Source of the DNA: an uncultured bacterium
GTDB lineage: Bacteria; Actinomycetota; Coriobacteriia; Coriobacteriales; Coriobacteriaceae
NCBI GenBank assembly: GCA_905215095.1
Contig: CAJMOL010000021.1
Location: 1-12,769, forward strand
DNA: 12,769 nt
Reading direction: 5' to 3'
In this document: positions 7,240 through 12,769 of the stretch, piece after piece
Numbering within the stretch: position 1 is the stretch's first letter
Layout: the number at the start of each line of letters is the position of its first letter
Made by a program: the position numbers and the translations under genes
Notes under the pieces: model-generated
Seen by the model: the letters and a program-made list of their open reading frames with translations, nothing else
What the model was told of the DNA's origin: nothing
Database searches by the model: none

Positions 7240-7327
7240 TCCTATTTGTTATCGGTTGGAATTTCTGTTGTAGCGAGCCATCATCCTATTTGTTATCGGT
7301 TGGAATTTCTGTTGTAGCGAGCCATCA
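7240..7327. repeat. Exact 44-bp tandem duplication over the 3' end of the zinc peptidase gene
   Basis: Positions 7240-7283 and 7284-7327 are identical with no mismatch. The right copy contains the last 35 bp of the zinc peptidase gene (ending MARYNRNSNR plus stop) and 9 bp beyond. The left copy repeats the same tail as a non-translated remnant in the 3' untranslated region. The identity indicates a recent event or strong turnover. Confidence 0.95.
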
Positions 7328-7997
7328 GGTAGAGCAGTTGAATGATCGAAGTGAGCGCTGCGGCCACATAGGTAAGCGCGGCTGCCGTCAGTACCTTCTT
7401 GGCGCCGTTGACCTGCTTGGAACTCATGCCCGACTGTTCGATATACGCCACGGCGCGGCGACTGGCATCGATCTCGACCGGCAGCGTAACCAGCTGGAAC
7501 AGCACGCTAAACGAGAAGAAGACCAGCGCGAGGGTCGTGAGCCCCGCGATGTTCATGAACAGGCCCATGAGCAGCACGATCGTCCAGGTGTTCTGGGTAA
7601 AGTTGACGACCGGCACGAGGGCGGTACGCACTTTCATCATGGCATAGCCGCTTTGACGCTGGGCGGCATGGCCCGCCTCGTGGCAGGCGACGGCAACGCT
7701 TGCGACCGAACCGCCCGAACGGTTGGCATCCGACAGATACAGGTTGTTGTCCTGCGGGTTGTAATGGTCGGTGAGCTCGCCAGCGACACCCTTGATACCC
7801 ACGGCGCTACAACCGTTGGCATCGAGCATGCGGCGAGCGACTGTGGCACCCGTATCGCCGTCCGAGCGAACCTTGGACCAGGTTTTGTACGTCGAGTTGA
7901 TATAGTTCTGTGCGGCAAGGCCAAGCACCGTGCAGACAAGAACAACCAGCAGGTACAGCGGGTCGATGCCAAAGCCGTATCCATAGTAATAAGGCAT
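7293..7997 (-). CDS. Membrane zinc metallopeptidase, YugP type (234 aa)
   Basis: Predicted membrane-bound zinc peptidase of the YugP / Zn_peptidase_2 family. An N-terminal Tyr/Gly-rich stretch leads into one helix (about 13-30). The zincin motif HEAGH is at 106-110, preceded by the typical NNLYLSD segment. Two hydrophobic segments follow (about 137-172). PVEIDAS (173-179) supplies E175, the likely third zinc ligand. A last helix lies at about 203-225 and the tail is basic. ATG at 7997 with GGAGGA 7 bases upstream. Physiological substrates of the family are not established. The stop codon lies inside the right copy of the 44-bp duplication. It follows rnd by 64 bp on the same strand and may share its transcript. 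Confidence 0.9.
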   Translation of the reverse strand: MPYYYGYGFGIDPLYLLVVLVCTVLGLAAQNYINSTYKTWSKVRSDGDTGATVARRMLDANGCSAVGIKGVAGELTDHYNPQDNNLYLSDANRSGGSVASVAVACHEAGHAAQRQSGYAMMKVRTALVPVVNFTQNTWTIVLLMGLFMNIAGLTTLALVFFSFSVLFQLVTLPVEIDASRRAVAYIEQSGMSSKQVNGAKKVLTAAALTYVAAALTSIIQLLYLMARYNRNSNR

Positions 7998-8061
7998 GCG
8001 AATTCCTCCGAGTCGAGTTACACGTTGGAGGCATTCTACCCACTCAGCCGACTAGGCTTCC

Positions 8062-9195
8062 CTATAACAACTCAATCTTTCCGTCCTTCACGGTGAGTCC
8101 CATGTTGCCCGAGAGCAGATCGTCCAGGCGCGAGCCCACGAGCTCAAAGCGCCAGCCTTCGCGCAGGGGGCTCTGCTCGGGATGCTCAATGTAGTCGGCC
8201 AGGTCATCGCGCGAGGCAATGACCGAGGTCGCAACGCCTGAGCGCTCGGCAACCAGGCGGATAAGCGCATACATAAGGTCAGTCACGCTCTCCAGCTCCG
8301 GCGAAATCTGACGATGTCCGCGCACCAAGAGCGGCAGGCGATCGTGCGGACAGCTCGCACCGCGCTTGATGGCCATGAGCGCACCGTCCACGTCGCGCTC
8401 CCCCAATTGATCGGTACCGCGAATGCTACGGAACTCCTCAACGCGCACGGGATTGCGCTTAACGAGCGCTAGCAGCGTGTCGTCGGACATGACCCACTTG
8501 CGTGGGATGTTGCGCCGCTCGGCGCGGTCCTCGCGCCAGGCGGCGAGCTCGCGCGCGATACCCAGCTGATGACGGCTGCACGAATTGATGCGCTTGACCT
8601 TGCGGAACGCCTCGTGGCGATCGGCGCGATAGTGCGACTCGTCAGCCAGCGGGCGCAGCTCGTCGAGCACCCAGTCCACACGGCCCAGCTCGCGCAGGCG
8701 GCTCATCATCTCGGTATAGGCGACGATCAGGTACTTGACGTCATCGATCGCGTACTCGACCTGCTTATCAGTCAGCGGGCGGCGCGACCAGTCGGTCAGC
8801 GACTCGGTCTTGGGCAATGAGACGCCACAAAACGTCTGCACGAGCGCGCCGTAGGAAATCTGCTGGCGCTCGCCCAAAAAGGCGGCGGCCACCTGCGTGT
8901 CAAAAATGGGACGCGGCAGCACGCCCACGGTATGGAGCATGACCTCCATATCCTGCGAGCAGGCGTGGAAGACCTTAGTCACGCTCTCGTCGGCCATAAG
9001 CTCGGCAAGCGGCGACAGGTCGTCGATCACCAAAGGATCGACCGCGACGCTCTCGGCAGGGGTGGCAATCTGAACCAAGCACAGGCGCGGGTGGAACGTG
9101 CGCTCGCGCAAAAACTCGGTATCGACGGCAATCGCGTCAAACTCACGGGCGCGCTGGCAAAAGTCGAGCAGAGCCTGATGTGTGGAAATGTACAT
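8062..9195 (-). CDS. rnd: Ribonuclease D (377 aa)
   Basis: 3'-5' exoribonuclease of the DEDDy type that trims tRNA precursors and other structured RNAs in the cytosol. The catalytic set is visible: D25 and E27 in VDTEFLRER, D82 in FHACSQDMEVM, and Y148 with D152 in VEYAIDDVKYL. An HRDC-type nucleic-acid-binding domain follows from about residue 208 (SRHQLGIARELAAWREDRA), including the IPRKWVMSDDTLLAL segment. The length matches family members of about 370-380. I chose the ATG at 9195 because the protein then begins as other RNase D proteins do. A GTG twelve codons upstream (9231) is possible, and neither start has a strong ribosome site. It is divergent from the lipid kinase gene across a short gap. 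Confidence 0.93.
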   Translation of the reverse strand: MYISTHQALLDFCQRAREFDAIAVDTEFLRERTFHPRLCLVQIATPAESVAVDPLVIDDLSPLAELMADESVTKVFHACSQDMEVMLHTVGVLPRPIFDTQVAAAFLGERQQISYGALVQTFCGVSLPKTESLTDWSRRPLTDKQVEYAIDDVKYLIVAYTEMMSRLRELGRVDWVLDELRPLADESHYRADRHEAFRKVKRINSCSRHQLGIARELAAWREDRAERRNIPRKWVMSDDTLLALVKRNPVRVEEFRSIRGTDQLGERDVDGALMAIKRGASCPHDRLPLLVRGHRQISPELESVTDLMYALIRLVAERSGVATSVIASRDDLADYIEHPEQSPLREGWRFELVGSRLDDLLSGNMGLTVKDGKIELL

Positions 9196-9231
9196 ATCAA
9201 CCCATCGAATAAGGTTAGGCCCGAAAAACAC

Positions 9232-9293
9232 GGGTAGGATATCGGCATTGCCCTACAACTATACTCGGTTAGTCACAGAACGGGAACGTAAGT
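9232..9293. promoter_or_regulatory. Divergent promoter region, rnd / lipid kinase
   Basis: The short gap between the two divergent genes contains the sequence ACTATACTC near 9258-9266. TATACT (9260-9265) is a reasonable -10 for the plus strand. On the minus strand TATAGT overlaps it, with TTCCCG 17 bases upstream as a weak -35. The two promoters may therefore share the same few bases. The plus-strand -35 is not convincing. Confidence 0.3.
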
Positions 9294-10211
9294 ATGCGCT
9301 GCCTTATCATCCACAACCCGGCATCGGGCCCCAGCTCAGATGAAATCTACGCGTTCACGCACGCCCTCGCGCAGGGCGGCGACGAGGTCGTGATGCGCTT
9401 TATCGGCGATGGCATGGAACCCGAGGACGCCGTGGCAGACGTGCGCGAGTTTGATCGCGTGGTCGTTTCGGGCGGCGACGGCACCGTCTCCAACGTGCTC
9501 GACCAGATGCGCGGGTGCGGTGTCCCCACGCTCGTCTTCCCCTCCGGCACAGCCTGCCTGTTCTTTAACAACATCGGTAATGCCCCCGAGGCAGCGGCGC
9601 TTGCCAAGGCTTGCCGCGCCGGTCGCACGGTCAAAGTGGACATGGGCGAGCTCTTTTGGCTCGACGAGAACGGCAACGAGAAGCGCCACGGCTTTATCAT
9701 CATCGCCGGCTCGGGCTTCGACGCCGAGATCATGATGAAGGCCGCCCCCACCAAAAACGACATCGGCGAGATCGCCTATTTCCTGTCGGCGCTCGCCACA
9801 CCCAACCCCACGGTGGCGCATTTTACGATTGAGCATGACGGCATTGTCGAGGAGCTCGATGGCATCTGCTGCATGGCCGGCAACACCTCGGTCATTCAAA
9901 ACGACATCAACCTGTTCCCCGATTGCCGCATGAACGACGGCATGGTCGACATCGCGGTCATCGAGCCCGTAAAAACCGTCCAGCTCCTGCCCACCGTGAT
10001 CACCGCCGCACTCGACCCCGCCGGCAAGGTGCTCGGCCGTCCGCAGTTCAAGATCATCCAGACCAAGGAAGCCAAGATCACCTGCACGCCGTCGCTGGGC
10101 ATGCAGTTCGATGGCGAGATTATCTCCAGCAATTCGGGCGTCTTTGGAGCCCGCGCGCTTCCGCAATGCCTCGATCTCATCGTCGACGAATTCTCCCCGC
10201 TCGGAAAATAG
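9294..10211 (+). CDS. Diacylglycerol-kinase-family lipid kinase (305 aa)
   Basis: Soluble or membrane-associated kinase of the DAGK catalytic family (DgkB/YegS-like) that phosphorylates lipids, probably diacylglycerol, using ATP. The N-terminal NPASG is at 8-12, and the nucleotide-binding GGDGT at 60-64. The second conserved loop normally reads GT(A/G)ND; here it is GTACLFFNN (85-93), so the usual Asn-Asp pair is missing. The C-terminal half has the two-sheet lid typical of the family, including MQFDGE near residue 270. Length 305 is normal. ATG at 9294 with only a weak GGGAAC upstream. The stop codon overlaps the ribosome site of the following small membrane protein gene, so the two are translationally linked. 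Substrate not proven by sequence. Confidence 0.88.
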   Translation: MRCLIIHNPASGPSSDEIYAFTHALAQGGDEVVMRFIGDGMEPEDAVADVREFDRVVVSGGDGTVSNVLDQMRGCGVPTLVFPSGTACLFFNNIGNAPEAAALAKACRAGRTVKVDMGELFWLDENGNEKRHGFIIIAGSGFDAEIMMKAAPTKNDIGEIAYFLSALATPNPTVAHFTIEHDGIVEELDGICCMAGNTSVIQNDINLFPDCRMNDGMVDIAVIEPVKTVQLLPTVITAALDPAGKVLGRPQFKIIQTKEAKITCTPSLGMQFDGEIISSNSGVFGARALPQCLDLIVDEFSPLGK

Positions 10212-10220
10212 GAGGACCCC

Positions 10221-10313
10221 ATGAACGACAACCCCCTGATTGGCTTTATCGTCATCGTCTTGGCCATGCTCGTCGGCTATGCGATTAACGTGATCCACCG
10301 CCGGAAGAAGTAA
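10221..10313 (+). CDS. Small single-helix membrane protein (30 aa)
   Basis: I recognise no family. The frame encodes 30 residues: a short polar start (MNDNP), about 18 hydrophobic residues (LIGFIVIVLAMLVGYAIN) and a basic end (HRRKK). This fits one membrane-spanning helix with the positive tail in the cytoplasm. TAGGAGG overlaps the stop codon of the lipid kinase gene, 5 bases before the ATG, giving strong and coupled translation. A strong terminator follows 35 bp after the stop. Genes this small are usually skipped by annotation. The context suggests it may help the lipid kinase sit at the membrane, which is inference only. Confidence 0.75.
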   Translation: MNDNPLIGFIVIVLAMLVGYAINVIHRRKK

Positions 10314-10348
10314 TTCCACATTGGTATGATATTCATCCAATTATCGTC

Positions 10349-10390
10349 TCCCCCGTTGTTTATGCATTTGCCAGACAGCGGGGGATTTTT
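10349..10390 (+). terminator. Intrinsic terminator of the lipid kinase operon
   Basis: TCCCCCGTTG (10349-10358) pairs with CAGCGGGGGA (10376-10385) as a 10-bp stem. Its one imperfect pair is a U-G wobble in plus RNA. Five T bases follow (10386-10390), then CTTT. This is a canonical rho-independent terminator. Confidence 0.92.
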
Positions 10391-10435
10391 CTTTGTGCCC
10401 CGTGCAAGGCGCTTTATTCAGATACAGTAATTGCA

Positions 10436-10580
10436 GGGCGTCTTTATTTAACTAAAGCTAGATAATGAGTATTCTTGTCCGCTCATCGCATATTTTAGGA
10501 CGCTCATCGAGTATTTCATCGAAATAGATGAATACTATTTAGACTTCCGATAGGCTAATAGATGTATTTATTAGCTGAAA
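10436..10580 (+). promoter_or_regulatory. Repeat-rich control region upstream of the C69 peptidase
   Basis: AT-rich region with several ordered repeats. CGCTCATCGCATATTT (10480-10495) and CGCTCATCGAGTATTT (10501-10516) match at 14 of 16 bases with starts 21 bp apart, two helical turns. The second overlaps a dyad, AGTATTTCATC with GATGAATACT (about 10510-10537). A further dyad, GCTAATA and TATTAGC, is at 10554-10575. The layout suggests cooperative binding of a regulator. I could not place a confident promoter, though GATAAT (10461-10466) and TATTTA near 10537 are possible -10 boxes. Confidence 0.45.
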
Positions 10581-10621
10581 TCCTGCACGGTTCCGCGGGG
10601 TTTCAACGGTTGGGAGGGATC

Positions 10622-12424
10622 ATGAGGTTTACTCATCCTGTCAACACGCTCAAAAAGCTCGGCTGCGGCCTTGCGTTTGGAGCAGCGGCCATCATGGCCA
10701 TGCCGACTTCGGCGCTCGCCTGCACCCAGATCTACATGGGCAGCAAGCTTACGGCAGACGGCAACACGTACTACGGCCGTTCCGAGGACTTCGGTCCGCG
10801 CTATGTCAAGCACTTTGGCATTGAGCCCGCACACAAGGACGGCAACAAGTACACCTCGGTCGAGTCCGGTTTTGAGTACAAGTCCAAGGGCGCAACCTAC
10901 CGCTACACCTTCGTTCGCGACAACCCCTCTCAGTGGGAAGATCGCTACGACGCATATTCCGAGGCTGGCATCAACGAGAAGGGCGTTTCCTGCTCTGCCA
11001 CGCTGAGCACCTCCTATAACGAGAAGGCCGAAGAGGCCGATCCCATCACCGAGGAGACTGGCATTGGCGAGTACAGCTATGCCAGCGTCATCCTGGGCGA
11101 GAGTGCCACGGCCCGCGAGGGCGTCGAGCTCATCGGCAGCCTGATCGACGAGCAGGGCGTCTGCTCCAACGACCAGATCATCATCGCCGACAGCACCGAG
11201 ACCTGGCTGTTCGCCGCGCTTTCCGGCCATCAGTGGATTGCTATGAAGCTCGCCGATGACATCGCCTCGCTCAACCCCAACATCGGCAACCTCACCTATA
11301 ACGTAGACCTCGATGACACCGAGAACTGTCTCCATTCCGAGGGCATCGAGTCCATGCCCAAGGAGAAGGGCTTTGCCGAGTACACCGACGGCAAGTTCGA
11401 CGTCGCCAAAACCTACGGCGAGGAGATCGGCGAGGCCGGTATGCACCAGTGGTCGCGCTATATCCAGGGTCGCGATTACTTCATGGCCCCGCTGGCTGAA
11501 GGCACTGACTACGAGATCGTGAAGGACGAGCGTGAAGATGCTCGCGCCACGACCGGCGCCCTGGTCCACGAGATGCAGCCGCTGTTCTTCCAGCCCGGCA
11601 AGTCCGACTGGAACACCTTCGAGATGATCCGTTCCTTCGCCGCCCGCGGCGAGAATGTCGCCGGCCTCAACGCCAACACCGACGGCGCCTATGCCATCGG
11701 CTCCAACCGCAACACCGAGATCCACACCTTCCAGATTCGTCACGGCATGGATCCCGAGATCGCGACCATCCAGTGGGAGATGCTCTCCAACGCCGAGTTC
11801 TCCGTCGCTATCCCCCTCTACTCTGCACTGCTCACCGAGGTCAGCCCCTACTTTAGCGATCAGGATGTCTCCTTCGATCACTGCGAAGAGGAAGACGTCG
11901 TGAACAACGAGGAGCCCAAGAACTCCATCAACTACGTCCTCATGGACATCAACACGCTCGCCTATGAGAACCGCGACCACTGCGCTACCGGCGTCCGCGC
12001 CTACCTCGATGCGCTGCAGAAGGAACTCATCGAGCAGAACCTGACCGTCGACGAGGCCATGCAGGCCGCCGAGAACACCGAGGCCCGCACCGCCCTGGCC
12101 AACAAGGCCGGCAAGGCTGCCACCAAAAACACCTACCTCAAGTGCAAGGCCATGCTCGAGGAGATGCGCGACTACCTCAAGGAGGAGGATTTCTCCGAGG
12201 AGTTCGTCCCGAGCGACTACGATGCCGACAACGACTGCCTGGTCAAGTCCATCACCTACGCCGACGAGGCCCTCTCCGATGAGGACGTAGCCGAGCCCGA
12301 GGTCGAGAAGGAAGAGGCCACCGAAGAGAAGTCCGAGGGCAACAACATGGCCGCCATGGCCGTTGGCGCCGTCGTCATCATCGGCGTCTGCGGCTTCGTG
12401 CTCTATCGTCGCAAGAAGGCCTAA
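10622..12424 (+). CDS. Secreted, membrane-anchored C69 family dipeptidase (600 aa)
   Basis: Peptidase family C69 (PepD-like, Ntn-hydrolase fold), which splits dipeptides or short peptides using an N-terminal Cys. A signal peptide is clear: basic HPVNTLKK, a hydrophobic core (13-29) and TSALA just before C34. Cleavage after A33 would expose C34, which matches the conserved CTxIYxG start of mature C69 enzymes, so export and activation coincide. SEDFGPRY (about 54-61) is a family landmark. After a Glu/Lys-rich linker (about 555-573), a helix (about 576-594) and RRKK anchor the C terminus. The enzyme should therefore act on the outer face of the membrane. ATG at 10622 with GGGAGGG 3 bases upstream. 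An upstream in-frame ATG (10562) lacks a ribosome site and would bury the signal peptide. It may feed on peptides in a gut niche. Confidence 0.92.
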   Translation: MRFTHPVNTLKKLGCGLAFGAAAIMAMPTSALACTQIYMGSKLTADGNTYYGRSEDFGPRYVKHFGIEPAHKDGNKYTSVESGFEYKSKGATYRYTFVRDNPSQWEDRYDAYSEAGINEKGVSCSATLSTSYNEKAEEADPITEETGIGEYSYASVILGESATAREGVELIGSLIDEQGVCSNDQIIIADSTETWLFAALSGHQWIAMKLADDIASLNPNIGNLTYNVDLDDTENCLHSEGIESMPKEKGFAEYTDGKFDVAKTYGEEIGEAGMHQWSRYIQGRDYFMAPLAEGTDYEIVKDEREDARATTGALVHEMQPLFFQPGKSDWNTFEMIRSFAARGENVAGLNANTDGAYAIGSNRNTEIHTFQIRHGMDPEIATIQWEMLSNAEFSVAIPLYSALLTEVSPYFSDQDVSFDHCEEEDVVNNEEPKNSINYVLMDINTLAYENRDHCATGVRAYLDALQKELIEQNLTVDEAMQAAENTEARTALANKAGKAATKNTYLKCKAMLEEMRDYLKEEDFSEEFVPSDYDADNDCLVKSITYADEALSDEDVAEPEVEKEEATEEKSEGNNMAAMAVGAVVIIGVCGFVLYRRKKA

Positions 12425-12442
12425 GAACCCCCACCTTAAGGC

Positions 12443-12469
12443 GCGGGCGGGATGGCCAAGGTCGCCCGC
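12443..12469 (+). terminator. GC-rich hairpin after the C69 gene, weak terminator
   Basis: GCGGGCG (12443-12449) pairs with CGCCCGC (12463-12469) around a 13-base loop, 19 bp past the stop codon. No T-run follows, so it is at best a factor-assisted or weak terminator, or a transcript-protecting hairpin. Confidence 0.35.
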
Positions 12470-12509
12470 CCGCCCAGCCACCCATTCGACCGGCGGGAAA
12501 CATCGCCGA

Positions 12510-12528
12510 AATCTTTTCAAAAAAGATT
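12510..12528 (+). promoter_or_regulatory. Perfect dyad AATCTTTT-CAA-AAAAGATT at the trp promoter
   Basis: Exact 8-bp inverted repeat with a 3-base centre that overlaps the start of the putative -35 box (12527-12532). Its position would let a bound protein block the promoter. No regulator gene in the window is tied to it. It could also be the remains of a terminator hairpin, but no T-run follows. Confidence 0.4.
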
Positions 12529-12556
12529 CCCTGCACACACTTCGCTGTGCTATAGT
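12527..12556 (+). promoter_or_regulatory. Promoter of the trp leader transcript
   Basis: An extended -10, TGCTATAGT (12548-12556), lies 18 bases after TTCCCT (12527-12532). The extended -10 compensates for a poor -35. Transcription would start near 12563, about 50 bases before the leader ATG. Nested dyads surround the -10: GCACA with TGTGC (12533-12550) and CTGCAC with GTGCAG (12531-12560), and may be operators. Confidence 0.65.
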
Positions 12557-12614
12557 GCAGCGCAACAGCAACTAGGTGCGACCGCGCCACGGCATCACGA
12601 AAGGAGCCACCAAC

Positions 12615-12683
12615 ATGAAGAACACGATGAAGTCTCTCAACAACTGGTGGTGGCGTGATGCGAATACGATCGGTCGACGGTGA
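12615..12683 (+). CDS. trpL: trp leader peptide (22 aa) with three consecutive Trp codons
   Basis: Reads MKNTMKSLNNWWWRD and then seven more residues ending in GRR before TGA. TGG occurs three times in a row (12645-12653). AAAGGAG lies 8 bases upstream of the ATG, in a gap with no other gene. Its length, the Trp run, a promoter 60 bp upstream and a terminator 37 bp downstream together define a ribosome-stalling attenuator. Scarce charged tRNA-Trp would stall the ribosome at 12645-12653 and favour read-through. The peptide itself is not expected to have another function. The regulated operon, presumably starting with trpE, would lie just beyond the window end. This is inferred from the leader and not seen. 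Confidence 0.92.
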   Translation: MKNTMKSLNNWWWRDANTIGRR

Positions 12684-12739
12684 GTCCCTCACACCTGTTT
12701 TTGCGCTCTAGGTGATTAGAAGGCCTCCGGTTTCGACCG
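12671..12739 (+). promoter_or_regulatory. Candidate antiterminator pairing of the trp attenuator
   Basis: CGGTCGA (12671-12677, inside the last leader codons) is the exact reverse complement of TCGACCG (12733-12739), which forms the loop and 3' arm of the terminator. A ribosome stalled at the Trp codons leaves 12671-12677 free to pair and break the terminator. A ribosome that reaches the stop at 12681 covers it. Secondary hairpins GTGAG/CTCAC (12680-12692) and CACCT/AGGTG (12692-12714) lie between. This is a pairing proposed by eye, with no energy calculated. Confidence 0.5.
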
Positions 12740-12750
12740 GGGGCCTTTTT
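12720..12750 (+). terminator. trp attenuator terminator
   Basis: AAGGCCTCCGGT (12720-12731) pairs with ACCGGGGGCCTT (12736-12747) around a 4-base loop. The one imperfect position is a U-G wobble in plus RNA. The T-run spans 12746-12750. It begins 37 bp after the leader stop codon, the expected place for an attenuator. Confidence 0.92.
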
Positions 12751-12769
12751 CTATCTCGAGCCCGATCGC

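Noticed and set aside
9196..9231. GTG start for ribonuclease D twelve codons upstream
   Set aside because: The extra residues do not resemble RNase D N termini and there is no better ribosome site there. The ATG at 9195 matches the family start. It is kept as an alternative only.
9336..10340. A 334-codon minus-strand frame opposite the lipid kinase gene
   Set aside because: Shadow of the kinase gene in a mirrored codon phase; no ribosome site and no domain, and it would run through the terminator at 10349-10390 from the wrong side.
10562..10621. Upstream ATG for the C69 peptidase
   Set aside because: It lies within an inverted repeat, has no ribosome site and would place 20 residues before a well-formed signal peptide. 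The ATG at 10622 has GGGAGGG directly upstream.
10571..12571. A 666-codon open frame on the minus strand opposite the C69 peptidase gene
   Set aside because: It mirrors the plus-strand gene in the complementary codon phase, as expected with strong G/C preference at third positions. The protein has low-complexity Gly/Val/Leu/Asp composition and no recognisable domain, while the plus frame has a signal peptide and family motifs.
1..12769. CRISPR array, tRNA, rRNA, transposase or phage genes
   Set aside because: I looked for regularly spaced repeats, cloverleaf-type segments, rRNA-like stretches and recombinase or transposase motifs and saw none. The only repeat structures are those listed.

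Overview
The window looks like a piece of a high-GC (about 60 %) anaerobic Actinomycetota chromosome, most likely a gut Coriobacteriia of the Collinsella type. That placement is an inference from base composition, strong GGAGG-type ribosome sites, fermentative acetate kinases and a surface C69 dipeptidase. No rRNA or tRNA is recognisable, and there is no CRISPR array or transposase gene.

Layout, left to right. Positions 25-2546 (minus) hold two tandem acetate kinase paralogues, about 58 % identical by eye, separated by an intrinsic terminator; both carry unusual active-site residues. Positions 2667-4841 (minus) form a lower-GC patch (about 50 % in sampled stretches): an MFS exporter preceded by a LysR-type regulator. 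The regulator is broken by a 4-base frameshift lying exactly in a (CAAT)4 repeat. Positions 4883-7133 (minus) hold a HIT-family hydrolase and the exonuclease VII pair xseA-xseB. A 108-bp near-perfect inverted-repeat element sits between xseB and the HIT gene. Positions 7293-9195 (minus) hold a membrane zinc peptidase of the YugP type and ribonuclease D. The last 35 bp of the peptidase gene lie inside an exact 44-bp tandem duplication.

From 9294 the genes run on the plus strand. A diacylglycerol-kinase-type lipid kinase is followed by an unlabelled 30-residue single-helix membrane protein whose ribosome site overlaps the kinase stop codon, then by a strong terminator. After an AT-rich, repeat-rich control region comes a 600-residue secreted C69 dipeptidase anchored by a C-terminal helix. 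The right end is a complete transcription-attenuation module: promoter, a 22-residue leader peptide with three consecutive Trp codons, and a terminator followed by a T-run. It almost certainly controls a trp biosynthesis operon that starts just beyond the window.

Most genes are housekeeping: acetate/ATP fermentation, DNA repair, RNA processing, lipid phosphorylation and peptide degradation. The interesting material is the possible slippage switch in the LysR gene, the inverted-repeat element with short flanking repeats, the 44-bp duplication, the diverged acetate kinase active sites, the small coupled membrane protein and the trp attenuator.
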